Shown here: positions 53,419 through 61,789 of the stretch, one piece after another
Numbering within the stretch: position 1 is the first letter of the stretch
How the letters are laid out: every line of letters starts with the position of its first letter
Source: Ignavibacteriales bacterium
GTDB taxonomy: Bacteria; Bacteroidota; Ignavibacteria; Ignavibacteriales; Ignavibacteriaceae
Assembly (NCBI GenBank): GCA_003538625.1
Contig: DPRR01000025.1
Location: forward strand, 214,011-278,010
Direction: 5' to 3'
Length of the DNA: 64,000 nt
Made by a program: the position numbers and the translations under genes
The notes under the pieces: model-generated
What the model saw: only the letters and a program-made list of their open reading frames with translations
Databases searched by the model: none
Told to the model about the DNA's origin: nothing

Positions 53419-55036
53419 ACTTCAATTCCCCCAACTGCTTTTTAATATTAACTTCTAAATTTTTTGACTCATTAAAAAGTTGATTTAGATTTTTCTTGAA
53501 CCCATCCATTTTAACTTTAAATTCTTTTGGCGTAATGTCGGTGTATTCAATCTTCACATCAAAATATTGCCCAGCACTAAATGAATAATTTTTTTCTATT
53601 ATCTGATCATAAGAAACTACTACAGAAAAATCCTCAACGACTTTGTGATTATTAAAAGTATTGATGATTAAATTTTCTTCTTCAGGTGAAAGCAAGGTTT
53701 TCTGGTTCTTTCCTTCTTTGACTGTAGTGCCAAGTTTAGAGGCATCCATCAAAACTATATCACCTTTGGTATTGGTCTTGTCTATAAATAAAACAGAAAC
53801 GTTAGTACCTGTAGTTGCAAATATATTGCTTGGCATAGAAACAACTCCGCGAAGCATTTTTTCTTCAACTAACTTTTCACGAATTTTTCTTTCGATTCCG
53901 CTTTGTGCAGTAATAAAACCTGTTGGCACTACAATGGCTGCTTTACCTTTTGCTGAAAGAGAAAACATAATATGCTGGATAAAGAGAAGATAGATTGTCA
54001 TTTTATCTTTATCTTTTTTAAGCACATTGGGAATGCCTGCAAAAAAACGTTCGTGATTATATTTTGTTTCGAGTGAGTTTCTATAATCACTAAAATCCAA
54101 TTTGAATGGTGGATTCGATACAATGTAGTCAAATGTCATTAACTTATCACCAACTTTATGGTATGGTGTAAGCATAGTATTACCTTGAATAATGTTCTGT
54201 ATTGAATGGACAAGATTATTTAAGATAAGATTAAGGCGAAGCATACTGCTGGACTTTTGAGATATGTCCTGTGAATAAATTGTGCAGCGATCTTCACCGA
54301 TTGCGTGAGCTAAATTCATTAACAAGGTACCGGAGCCAGCGGCGGGATCATAACAGGTTACATTCTTAACCGGCTTATCAACCAAGATTGAAGCCATTAT
54401 TTTTGATACTGCGTGAGGGGTATAATACTCAGCATATTTACCACCGCCATCTTTATTATAATCTTTGATCAGATATTCAAAAATCTTAGAGAAAAAGTCG
54501 AATTTCTGACCAAATATTTTTTCAAAACTAAAGTTCACCAAGGGGTTTATAATTGCCCGACAGAAATCATCACGTCGAGAGCTATCGGTTATATAATTAC
54601 TAAGTTCATCAAACAAAGTTATTTTAGCACCCGTACCAGTTTTTACTGAGAATATTTCATTATTAAAAATTGCTATATCACGAAGCGTATCATCAAAAAA
54701 TTTTGCAAATTCTTCTTTGTTTTGTTTGTTGTGAAGGTTGGATAAAAAATGTTCGCGTTTTAGTTTTGCACTATCCGGGTTCATTCGAAGAAGCAACATT
54801 TCATATTGTTTATCCGAGTACTTCGCGATTTCCTGCTCCCAGCTTTCAGCATTTTTTAATTTTGGTTCTAATTGCTTTACTTCATAACCAAACTTATCGT
54901 TCATAAACTTGTACAGAAATACCTGTGTGATAATCTTGAATTCATTACCATCATTACCGAGACCATAGGAGGCACATACACCTTTAAGGCTATCTATGAG
55001 TAATTCTGTCTGAGATTTAAAGTCCTGCGTTACCAT
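53411..55036 (-). CDS. hsdM: Type I restriction-modification DNA methylase subunit
   Basis: This 541-aa adenine-N6 methylase uses S-adenosylmethionine. Motif I is DPAAGSGTLL (about residue 232) and motif IV is NPPF (about 307), so N6-adenine. The N-terminal helical HsdM domain (about 10-150) is present. Start ATG 55036 overlaps the hsdR stop by 7 bases. It forms the core of the M2S complex with hsdS. Confidence 0.95.
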   Translation of the reverse strand: MVTQDFKSQTELLIDSLKGVCASYGLGNDGNEFKIITQVFLYKFMNDKFGYEVKQLEPKLKNAESWEQEIAKYSDKQYEMLLLRMNPDSAKLKREHFLSNLHNKQNKEEFAKFFDDTLRDIAIFNNEIFSVKTGTGAKITLFDELSNYITDSSRRDDFCRAIINPLVNFSFEKIFGQKFDFFSKIFEYLIKDYNKDGGGKYAEYYTPHAVSKIMASILVDKPVKNVTCYDPAAGSGTLLMNLAHAIGEDRCTIYSQDISQKSSSMLRLNLILNNLVHSIQNIIQGNTMLTPYHKVGDKLMTFDYIVSNPPFKLDFSDYRNSLETKYNHERFFAGIPNVLKKDKDKMTIYLLFIQHIMFSLSAKGKAAIVVPTGFITAQSGIERKIREKLVEEKMLRGVVSMPSNIFATTGTNVSVLFIDKTNTKGDIVLMDASKLGTTVKEGKNQKTLLSPEEENLIINTFNNHKVVEDFSVVVSYDQIIEKNYSFSAGQYFDVKIEYTDITPKEFKVKMDGFKKNLNQLFNESKNLEVNIKKQLGELKFE

Positions 55037-58000
55037 GCATAAACTCCCTGATATTCATTCATATATTCTTTTACCAAACAATTATTAATGTATTTAGCTG
55101 ATTCCGGATCGAGTTCAATTTTTGATCTTCCAAAACTGCTGATAACTATCTGACTCATAAGACCATCAAAATAACCTTCGTTATTTAGCATCCGATTATT
55201 GATAAGAACTTTATCATCAACATTTTTTTTGATATCCATCAAAGTATCACGAATTAAGCTTTCTTTATTTGTGATATTATTTTTTTCTAATATGCGTTTA
55301 TGCAAGCGTGCATATTTAGCATCATTTTGATACTTAGCTTTTATCAGATTATTTAATCTATTAAGTTCTGTTACCCTATCATAAATCTGCTGAAGGGAAC
55401 CAATATTATTTTTCATTTCATCCTGAGTAATTTCATCAAGATTTTTTTTATCAAACAATCTTTTGAGTTCATCATAGAGTGATACAAAAACAGGATCCTG
55501 TTGATCAATATTACCACCTAAAGCTTCACGAGTTTTACGAAGCATATCCTTTAGTTCATCAGCAATTATCATTTCTTCTTCAGAGATTTTGCGAAACATA
55601 AAGAGAACATTTTCAAGCGCAACATTTAACAAGTTTGTTGTATCAACATTGTGCTGGACTGATTCTTTGAGATTAATCAAATCCAGATGTCTAGAAGTTT
55701 CATTATAAAGGTGATTTAACTTTTTGAAATCAAGTTTTTCCAGTAAATCAAAATGACCAATTAAGCGTATAATATTGTAGAGATTTTTTGCCATCTCCAG
55801 AGCTTTTTTTATCAATAGTACTATCTTACGATCTTCGATCTGGCTTATCTGCTGAGAAAATATTTCTGCATTGCCTAAATCATATTGGAATAATTGCTCT
55901 TTAATGTATTCAATATCTTTTTCGATCTCTTCTTTTGTTTTAAAGAGATTAGAATAATTTTGCATTTCATCGCCGAGCTCTAATTGCAGCTCATCAAAAT
56001 AAGCTTTATTTGTTGCATCAAACTCTTTTCGGATATCTGCAAAATCAACAACAAAGCCATATCTAAATTTTTTGTAAGGCCGGTTTACCCTTGTGAGCGT
56101 TTGTAATAAATTATGATCTTTAATAACTCGACCGATATACAATTTTTTAAGTCGTTTTGCATCGAAACCGGTTAGCAGCATATTATAAACAAACAAGAAA
56201 TCAATTTTACCTTCTTTAAAAGATTCAACTTCATCTTTACGGTTCTGTTTAGAGCCTACATCGTGCAATATTAAAGAAGCAATGAGACTCTTTCCTTGAG
56301 CTTCCTGGTAACTAGAATAAACTATAGTTGGTTCTGCAACTTTAGAATAAGGTGTAACTTCCTCTACGGTGGGTTGTGTCGGATTATATTTGCTGATGAA
56401 AATCTCAAATAATTTTCTAGCTTGATCTGCGCTATCACATACTACCATTGCACCAATAGTATGATCTCCAAAACGTATTCTGCTTTTTACAAAATCTTCT
56501 ACAATATAATCAAGCATAGGTTCAGCAAACTTTTCGTGAGCATAAATAATTCGTTTATCTGCATCACCTTTAAGAATTTCAACCTCCTTAAGAGCTGCTT
56601 CCAACTGCATTTTATATTTGGTTTCAATGCCTTCGCGAATAAGTCGTAATGTATAGCCATCTGCAATTGAAGCGTTGTAATAGTACTTGTGGATATAATC
56701 TCCAAAAGTATCACGAGAACGTCTATCACTGCCGATTAGAGGAGTACCTGTTAACCCAATTAAAATTGCACTTCTATCAGAATTAAAAAGATTTGCTAAG
56801 AAACTGCCTGCTGGGTTATAACTCCGGTGAACCTCATCCAAGAAATAAATTCGTTGAGAGTTGAGGTCATAATCATTGGCTCTTAGTACATCAGTATCAT
56901 CTTTAAATTTCTGAATGTTTACAACAGTAATTTCTCTTTTACCGCTAAGGTTATGAATTGCTTGTTTAAGTTTAAAACTAGCTTGAAGTTCAACTTTTGA
57001 ATTAACTGTGTGAATTGCTAAACCACGATTCGTAAATTCACGTACTGCCTGGTTCATCAGGTCAATACGATCAACAATAAAATAGAATTTTGGAATAATA
57101 TTTTTGGTTTGATAGTAATCTGTTAGATAGTGAACATTAAAAAATGCTAATGCAGTTTTGCCACTACCTTGTGTATGCCAGATAATACCTTTTTTTATAC
57201 CGCTTTCAATAGTCCGTTCAATTTCTTTTGTAGCAAACAATTGAGGATAGCGCATTATGTGTTTTTCTAATCCGGTGGCTTCGGTTACATAAGCGATAGA
57301 ATATTTCAAAAGGAAAGCTAAACGCTCTTTACAAAAGAGGGAAGTCAAGATTCGATTTGTTGGTGTGTTTGGTTCTTTATTAGTAATGAACTCAGGTGAG
57401 TGTTTAATTGCCGAAAGGTTGTTGTCCTTTAATACAGAATTCTCTAGTTCATCATCTTCAGGTTTGAGTAGAGTTTCTAAATCAAATTTTTCTTCTTCTC
57501 TGAAGCAATTAAAATTTACATTAGAATATGCTGTTGAAGAATAAAATGCTCCTTGAATAGGTTCTATCGACTCCTGGTCATACTCCATATTATTGGAGAA
57601 GACTAGCACTTGCGAGATGTTTATAAATTTACGGAACTTTTTATTTTTAAATCTGGTATTTATTCGATCTCTTTCTGCGAGTATTCCTTCGTGGTTGTTA
57701 GGTTTTTTAACTTCCACAAATGCGAGTGGCATTCCATTTATTAGCAATGTTATGTCAGGACGAAATTCATCGTCACCATTTTTATAAGTGAGTTCTGTAA
57801 CAACGTGGAATGAATTATTATTAAAGTTTTTAAAATCAATAAGTTTAATTCCTGAGGTTGAAGTGATCATTTTATAAAATGCTTCCCCTAAATCTTCATT
57901 ATCCAATACAAGTGAAACATCTTCATATATTCTTTTTATATCATTTGGATCAATATCATTATTAATGCGAGTAATACTTTCAGTAAAAACATCTGTGAAA

Positions 58001-58113
58001 ATATTTGTGCTTTCATCCCATTTGGCTTTTGATAATGATAAGTAGCTATAGCCTAATCTGCACAAGTGTAGAATGGCGGGGATTTTTACTCTAGTGTTTT
58101 CGTTAAATGCCAT
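55030..58113 (-). CDS. hsdR: Type I restriction enzyme R subunit
   Basis: This 1027-aa motor-nuclease cuts unmethylated DNA. The N-terminal nuclease has FRPDITLLING...FVEVKK (about 117-140, the PD-(D/E)XK pattern). The helicase has Walker A TQGSGKT (about 311), DEVH (about 425), TGTP and the motif LLTGFDAKRLKK. A C-terminal coiled helical domain binds the methylase core. Length and order match HsdR. It is the first gene of the RM operon. Confidence 0.95.
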   Translation of the reverse strand: MAFNENTRVKIPAILHLCRLGYSYLSLSKAKWDESTNIFTDVFTESITRINNDIDPNDIKRIYEDVSLVLDNEDLGEAFYKMITSTSGIKLIDFKNFNNNSFHVVTELTYKNGDDEFRPDITLLINGMPLAFVEVKKPNNHEGILAERDRINTRFKNKKFRKFINISQVLVFSNNMEYDQESIEPIQGAFYSSTAYSNVNFNCFREEEKFDLETLLKPEDDELENSVLKDNNLSAIKHSPEFITNKEPNTPTNRILTSLFCKERLAFLLKYSIAYVTEATGLEKHIMRYPQLFATKEIERTIESGIKKGIIWHTQGSGKTALAFFNVHYLTDYYQTKNIIPKFYFIVDRIDLMNQAVREFTNRGLAIHTVNSKVELQASFKLKQAIHNLSGKREITVVNIQKFKDDTDVLRANDYDLNSQRIYFLDEVHRSYNPAGSFLANLFNSDRSAILIGLTGTPLIGSDRRSRDTFGDYIHKYYYNASIADGYTLRLIREGIETKYKMQLEAALKEVEILKGDADKRIIYAHEKFAEPMLDYIVEDFVKSRIRFGDHTIGAMVVCDSADQARKLFEIFISKYNPTQPTVEEVTPYSKVAEPTIVYSSYQEAQGKSLIASLILHDVGSKQNRKDEVESFKEGKIDFLFVYNMLLTGFDAKRLKKLYIGRVIKDHNLLQTLTRVNRPYKKFRYGFVVDFADIRKEFDATNKAYFDELQLELGDEMQNYSNLFKTKEEIEKDIEYIKEQLFQYDLGNAEIFSQQISQIEDRKIVLLIKKALEMAKNLYNIIRLIGHFDLLEKLDFKKLNHLYNETSRHLDLINLKESVQHNVDTTNLLNVALENVLFMFRKISEEEMIIADELKDMLRKTREALGGNIDQQDPVFVSLYDELKRLFDKKNLDEITQDEMKNNIGSLQQIYDRVTELNRLNNLIKAKYQNDAKYARLHKRILEKNNITNKESLIRDTLMDIKKNVDDKVLINNRMLNNEGYFDGLMSQIVISSFGRSKIELDPESAKYINNCLVKEYMNEYQGVYAW

Positions 58114-58207
58114 AATGTCCTAACCAGATTAAATACAAAGTTAAAATTATGGAAAGAATAATTAGTCTTCAAGAAATTATTGGAAATGATTTTAACATAT
58201 TAACATT

Positions 58208-58372
58208 TCACTCAACCAAAAAATTCACACTCATCTCCACCACTTTATAATAATCATTTTTACCATGATATATTTCTGAGTTCTTCTGCTTAGTTAGATT
58301 TTCCACAGCATCCTTTGATAAATCAGTTTTGAAGATTTCCTGTCTTTCCCAAATTATTCCAAACCTGCCTGA
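58208..58372 (-). pseudogene. Truncated 3' remnant of an unknown gene
   Basis: On the minus strand a continuous frame encodes about 48 normal-looking residues (FGIIWERQEIFKTDLSKDAV...MSVNFLVE) and ends in a stop at 58208. Its 5' side runs into the CCTGCC palindrome at 58364, and no proper start is found. It is probably a decayed gene end beside the RM operon. The family is not recognised. Confidence 0.4.
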
Positions 58373-58383
58373 CAGCAGGCAGG
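58364..58383. repeat. CCTGCC-family palindrome
   Basis: CCTGCCTGACAGCAGGCAGG is a near-perfect inverted repeat. Further copies in this gap lie at 58451-58470 and 58670-58690. Confidence 0.75.
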
Positions 58384-58450
58384 TTGATCTTTCATAATGC
58401 AGCTGCAGAAAACAACTGCAAATGATCCTGGATTTATTTCATCAAATAAA

Positions 58451-58470
58451 CCTGCCTGTCGGTAGGCGGG
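58451..58470. repeat. CCTGCC-family palindrome
   Basis: CCTGCCTGTCGGTAGGCGGG is a diverged family copy between the RM and mobile-element operons. Confidence 0.65.
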
Positions 58471-58669
58471 TTTAACTGGTCCATATGCTTTCAGTTTTTG
58501 AGTGAAGCGATGGGAGTGAGGACGACTGCGAGGAATCGAGCATAAGGACGAAGCGAGCGAGCAAGGGAAAAAACATTTCTGTCTTAACGTGTTTATCAGC
58601 GAAGGCGGAGTTTTTGAACAGTGAAGTTATTGAACTTGTATCGAAGGGAAGCAAGGATAGCGGAACGAA

Positions 58670-58690
58670 CCTGCCTGTCCGGTAGGCAGG
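58670..58690. repeat. CCTGCC-family palindrome
   Basis: CCTGCCTGTCCGGTAGGCAGG, another family copy in the same gap, inside a GC-richer composite sequence. Confidence 0.65.
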
Positions 58691-58772
58691 GTGAGCACAG
58701 CCGCAGCTGAGCGAGTAAAGGAAATAACGAACTAAAAACTGTGACTGAGCCTGTCCGTATTGTATTTCCGCC

Positions 58773-58792
58773 CCATAGGGATGGCTATGCCA
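58773..58792 (+). repeat. 20-bp repeat, plus orientation
   Basis: CCATAGGGATGGCTATGCCA. An exact inverted copy lies at 60483-60502. It lies in the intergenic gap. Confidence 0.7.
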
Positions 58793-58958
58793 TAGCTAAA
58801 TCTTCTGTACGTTTGTAATTTACTGTTTTAATATTCAATTGTATTAAAAAAAATATGTTGCGGCTTCCGCAAGATATTTTTTTTGTGATTTGCTTTCAAA
58901 AAATAATTTGTTTGCGTACCGGCAGGGGAGCAGGCAATTTATTTTTTTGTCCTGTCTT

Positions 58959-58990
58959 AAAAAAAATGCACCCGGAATTATCCAGGTGCA
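58959..58990 (-). terminator. Terminator of the minus-strand mobile-element operon
   Basis: TGCACC...GGTGCA (58967-58990) forms the stem, with inner CC/GG pairs. On the minus strand eight T follow (58966-58959). It ends transcription after the 59020 gene. Confidence 0.85.
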
Positions 58991-59019
58991 GACTAAAAAT
59001 ATTTAACTATGTTGGCAGT

Positions 59020-59238
59020 TTATCTTCCTGCTTGTGAATTATAAATCATTTCATCAAAAGCGGATTCAAGGAATTGCTGTGCTTCCGGCTCTCCGCATTT
59101 CTCGCAGAATATGTCTTTAGTTAACGGGAAGTAATAAGCTTTCTTTCCTTTTACTGATTCAGAACATTTTGAGCATTTCCCAAATCTTGCAATAATCCAA
59201 TAAGGATCTTTATTTAAATAATTTCTTTTATGTCTCAT
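59020..59238 (-). CDS. Small zinc-ribbon-like protein
   Basis: The ~72-aa basic protein has CSKCSE near residue 22 and CEKCGE near 47, a four-Cys zinc-binding layout. The last ~20 residues are acidic and helical (QQFLESAFDEMIYN). ATG 59238 is chosen because GGAAA precedes it; the longer frame to 59271 has no ribosome binding site. It is the last gene of the minus-strand operon, just before its terminator. Such small zinc proteins are common on mobile elements. The role is unknown. Confidence 0.7.
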   Translation of the reverse strand: MRHKRNYLNKDPYWIIARFGKCSKCSESVKGKKAYYFPLTKDIFCEKCGEPEAQQFLESAFDEMIYNSQAGR

Positions 59239-59265
59239 AGTATTTCCTTTCTTATTATAAAAGAA

Positions 59266-59291
59266 CTTCATCCCGATTGATCGGGATGAAG
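59266..59291. repeat. Perfect 12-bp hairpin repeat
   Basis: CTTCATCCCGAT and ATCGGGATGAAG flank a TG spacer. It sits in the gap between the ATPase and zinc-ribbon genes, next to the CCTGCC array at 59301-59340. Confidence 0.7.
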
Positions 59292-59300
59292 CATTAAAAC

Positions 59301-59340
59301 CTGCCTACCCTGCCTACCGGTAGGCAGGCGGCAGGCAGGT
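59301..59340. repeat. CCTGCC-family palindromic array
   Basis: CCTGCCTACC twice, then GGTAGGCAGG and GGCAGGCAGG. The array stops at the base before the stop codon of the ATPase gene (minus strand), so it sits directly after that gene inside the operon. Confidence 0.75.
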
Positions 59341-60447
59341 TTAAGCAGCTTTTTCTAATTGATTAATAAATGCAATGGGATCTTCGGGCTGTGCTGCGGA
59401 TATTTCCTGAAAGAGTTCTTCCAGCAGTGCTCTGCAATGGTTTAACTGCGGTGCATCCATTTTTTCGATTTCTGTTGTTGACGTTGTTCCAAATATCTTT
59501 TTAATGATTACAGCTTTAAGCTGTTTATCTGCTTTGCTTCTTGCATCACCTAAACCGTTTTCATCAAATACAGCCTGGATTTTTTCAACTTCTATTTTTC
59601 GCTGCAGATTTCTCTGCACCCATTCAAAATCATTACCCGGAGTTAAATTTTCTGTGTATGTTGCTCCCGCAACATCATCAACCGGCAAGCCCTGGATAAA
59701 TCTAACTATTGGTTTGAAATGTTTGTAAGACGGCATTTCAAATATTTTACCGTTTATTGTATCGCTTCTGTCTTTAAGTATGTAAGCAACATTTTTCTGC
59801 AATGGTTTTTTATCTTTGGTCAGTCCTTTCTCCAGCTGCATCCATACATTAAGGTCCGTTTCGTAGGGAGTTTCTCCGGCAATCTTCATCTTTACTCCCG
59901 ATTTAACAAACTGACCTTTCTTTGTTACGTTACCTTCTTCATCCTGTTCATCTTCTTCCTTTTCATATTCAAAACCTGCACGACCCGTAAATACAACATT
60001 GCCTTCAACCTCAACAAAACGATCTGAGAACTCTTCCTGCCATGCAGGGAGTACGGTTCCCCAATCCTGCAAAGTCATTCTCTGCTTTCTGTTTTTCTCT
60101 TTGTAGTCTTTGATAAATCTGTAATAGATTTTAGTTAATGAATCAATAAACAAAAAATCAACTTCACGTTTATTAATAAATTCAAAAGCTGCAAGAATAT
60201 CTTTTAAATGATTTGTGTCCTTTGTTATTGCCTGTATACCTGCTTTCTTTAGTATCGGAATTAAGAATCGCGAACCTTTCTCGTTATCGAGTATTAAAAC
60301 AGGTTTAGTGAGCTTCATATCTTTGTAGCATCCGATAATAAATTCGGTTGCTGTTCTTGTTTTGCCTGAGCCCTGGAATCCGCCGAAGCTGGCTTTTATA
60401 AAGTGGTTTTTTGCCGCTAGTGTTGTTGCAAAATCTGTGAGTTTCAT
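59341..60447 (-). CDS. RecA-fold AAA ATPase of mobile-element type
   Basis: This 368-aa protein has Walker A GGFQGSGKTRT (about residues 22-32), with Lys29, and Walker B VDFLFIDS (about 95-103). An acidic linker follows (KEEDEQDEEGN). Phage and plasmid proteins of the AAA_24 group with this layout bind nucleic acid and act with recombination or replication proteins. A Sak4-like single-strand annealing helper is possible. The C-terminal half is unassigned. It is the largest gene of the operon and is flanked by repeats at its 3' side. Confidence 0.8.
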   Translation of the reverse strand: MKLTDFATTLAAKNHFIKASFGGFQGSGKTRTATEFIIGCYKDMKLTKPVLILDNEKGSRFLIPILKKAGIQAITKDTNHLKDILAAFEFINKREVDFLFIDSLTKIYYRFIKDYKEKNRKQRMTLQDWGTVLPAWQEEFSDRFVEVEGNVVFTGRAGFEYEKEEDEQDEEGNVTKKGQFVKSGVKMKIAGETPYETDLNVWMQLEKGLTKDKKPLQKNVAYILKDRSDTINGKIFEMPSYKHFKPIVRFIQGLPVDDVAGATYTENLTPGNDFEWVQRNLQRKIEVEKIQAVFDENGLGDARSKADKQLKAVIIKKIFGTTSTTEIEKMDAPQLNHCRALLEELFQEISAAQPEDPIAFINQLEKAA

Positions 60448-60468
60448 TTTTATCTCCTTAATTATTTT

Positions 60469-60669
60469 TTAAATATATAATTTGGCATAGCCATCCCTAT
60501 GGGAAAATACTGCGCTGTCTAAAGTTTTCTTTGAACCGTTGTGCACCTGAGAAGATTTAATAATCTTTTCTTCTATAAAAACATCTAATGAAAAAAGAAA
60601 ATCTTTTCCAACTCTTTTATTATGCTGCTTAGCAAGTTTTTTAATACGTGCTACATTTATATATGTCAT
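60469..60669 (-). CDS. 66-aa protein, possible histone-like fold
   Basis: The sequence reads as helix (VARIKKLAKQHNKRV, about 6-20), loop, long helix (DFLFSLDVFIEEKIIKSSQVHN, about 23-44), loop with KKT, short helix (LDSAVF). This helix-loop-helix-loop-helix spacing, with a basic pair before each loop, resembles histone-fold proteins. It is a suggestion only, as no search was possible. The last ~10 residues (SHRDGYAKLYI) are encoded by the inverted 20-bp repeat. It overlaps the next gene by 4 bases with AGGAGG as ribosome binding site. Confidence 0.65.
   Translation of the reverse strand: MTYINVARIKKLAKQHNKRVGKDFLFSLDVFIEEKIIKSSQVHNGSKKTLDSAVFSHRDGYAKLYI
60483..60502 (-). repeat. 20-bp repeat, inverted copy
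   Basis: TGGCATAGCCATCCCTATGG, the exact reverse complement of 58773-58792. It lies inside the 3' end of the 66-aa gene and adds its C-terminal residues. Confidence 0.7.
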
Positions 60670-60884
60670 TCAAACCTCCTTTCATTTAGTTCAATTGCCG
60701 AATCATTTAAATAATTTGCAAACCATTCCATTATCTTTGCTTGATAATGTTCGCAGTTATCAAGCAGTAAATCAATAACATCATCATCAGTCAGATTTAA
60801 TACTTTCTGCACTTCTTCCAATCCGTAAGCGGATAAAGTTCTGACTGCTTCATCAATGCTGAAATCATTATTAAAGTTTTTCAT
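60666..60884 (-). CDS. Small acidic helical protein (72 aa)
   Basis: This 72-aa protein is mostly helical and acidic (FSIDEAVRTLSAYGLEEVQKVLNLTDDDVIDLLLDN at the N-terminus). I recognise no family. Stop and start overlap the following gene by 4 bases (ATGA), so the two small proteins are co-translated and may bind each other. Pairing an acidic and a basic protein is common in small mobile-element modules. Its start has no strong ribosome binding site. Confidence 0.65.
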   Translation of the reverse strand: MKNFNNDFSIDEAVRTLSAYGLEEVQKVLNLTDDDVIDLLLDNCEHYQAKIMEWFANYLNDSAIELNERRFE

Positions 60885-60910
60885 TTATCATAATCCTTTC
60901 TGCGAGCGGC

Positions 60911-60941
60911 GGCCTGCCTACCCTGCCTACCGGCAGGCAGG
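60911..60941. repeat. CCTGCC-family palindromic array
   Basis: CCTGCCTACC twice, then GGCAGGCAGG. It touches the stop codon of the ArdC-like gene (60942), exactly as the 59301-59340 copy touches the ATPase gene. Confidence 0.75.
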
Positions 60942-61787
60942 TTATGCCGCTTCGCTTTCTTTGTTTTCTATATTATTGAGTAGTAAATAATTAACTGCTT
61001 TTTTTGCTGCTGATGATGCTTTAATGATTAAAGAGTGATCATTTTCAAAGTGTTTAATCCAGTTTTGAATATATGCTGATTGGTTTTCAATTTCAGTTTC
61101 AATCCCTGCAATGCTGCACAAATAACTTGCTCCCAGTTCTGCTATTAGTTCTTCATAGGCATAATCATCATCACCGAACTTTGCGCCCTGATCTCTTCCC
61201 AAATCTTTCCCAGTCCAGTGAATCAGTTCGTGAAATAAAACATCATAAAAAGAGTTTGGATTTTTAAATTGATCAATCGGAGGCAGGCAGATTGAATGAG
61301 TTGAAGGCCTGTAAAATCCTTTGCCTCTGAAATTATAATCAATTACCGGATTGTGTGCGCTTATTATATTTGATAAAATATCCTCAGCGCTTTGTCTATC
61401 CTGTTTCAGTTCTTCTTCTTTGCTGCTATTATAAAGCGTTGTTTGAGTAAGATTAAAAACAGTAGATATTTTAATTAAAGGAAAATTATTTGTTTGCCCG
61501 TTTTCATCGGGTAAGCCTTTCATAATTTTCCAGAACACAACCGGCAAACCCTGCGAGCCTTTTAATACTGCTCCGCCTTTCTGCTTTGTTTGAAGGAATG
61601 TTAAGTAATACGGGCTTTTAAAATCCTGGTGATTTAACAGCAGCCAATTAATACCCTGATAAAAATGATTGCTGATAAAATTAAGCGGGAGAAAAGCAAT
61701 CATATTATTCTTCCAGGGAATTTTTCCGCTTCTTAATTTTTCTAAAATTATTGTGTTTACTTTATTATAAATGTTTTCTCGATTCAT
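60942..61787 (-). CDS. ardC: ArdC-family antirestriction protein
   Basis: This 281-aa protein has the ArdC/DUF1738 N-terminal ssDNA-binding domain (about 1-115, with KIPWKN and YLTFLQTKQKGGAVLKGSQG) and a C-terminal zincin (about 140-275). The zinc motif is LFHELIHWTG (HExxH at about 186). The third ligand is in YEELIAELGASYLC. ArdC proteins of conjugative elements block type I restriction. A type I RM system lies about 3 kb away on the same strand, a suggestive pair. GC and codon use look like the neighbours. Confidence 0.9.
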   Translation of the reverse strand: MNRENIYNKVNTIILEKLRSGKIPWKNNMIAFLPLNFISNHFYQGINWLLLNHQDFKSPYYLTFLQTKQKGGAVLKGSQGLPVVFWKIMKGLPDENGQTNNFPLIKISTVFNLTQTTLYNSSKEEELKQDRQSAEDILSNIISAHNPVIDYNFRGKGFYRPSTHSICLPPIDQFKNPNSFYDVLFHELIHWTGKDLGRDQGAKFGDDDYAYEELIAELGASYLCSIAGIETEIENQSAYIQNWIKHFENDHSLIIKASSAAKKAVNYLLLNNIENKESEAA

Positions 61788-61789
61788 CT

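Larger units (their letters stand above)
58114..59019. other. Repeat-rich gap between RM operon and mobile-element operon
   Basis: About 900 bases with no intact gene. It holds a gene remnant (58208-58372), three CCTGCC palindromes (58364, 58451 and 58670), a 20-base sequence repeated in inverted form at 60483 (58773-58792) and the operon terminator (58959-58990). Two open frames (58472-58654 minus, 58855-59037 plus) have repeat-derived, unnatural composition and were not accepted. Confidence 0.6.

Noticed and set aside
58472..58654. Open frame of 60 codons on the minus strand
   Set aside because: It lies in GC-richer repeat sequence of the gap; no ribosome binding site and low-complexity composition.
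58855..59037. Open frame of 60 codons on the plus strand
   Set aside because: It runs over the operon terminator and antisense to the zinc-ribbon gene, so it is not a likely gene.
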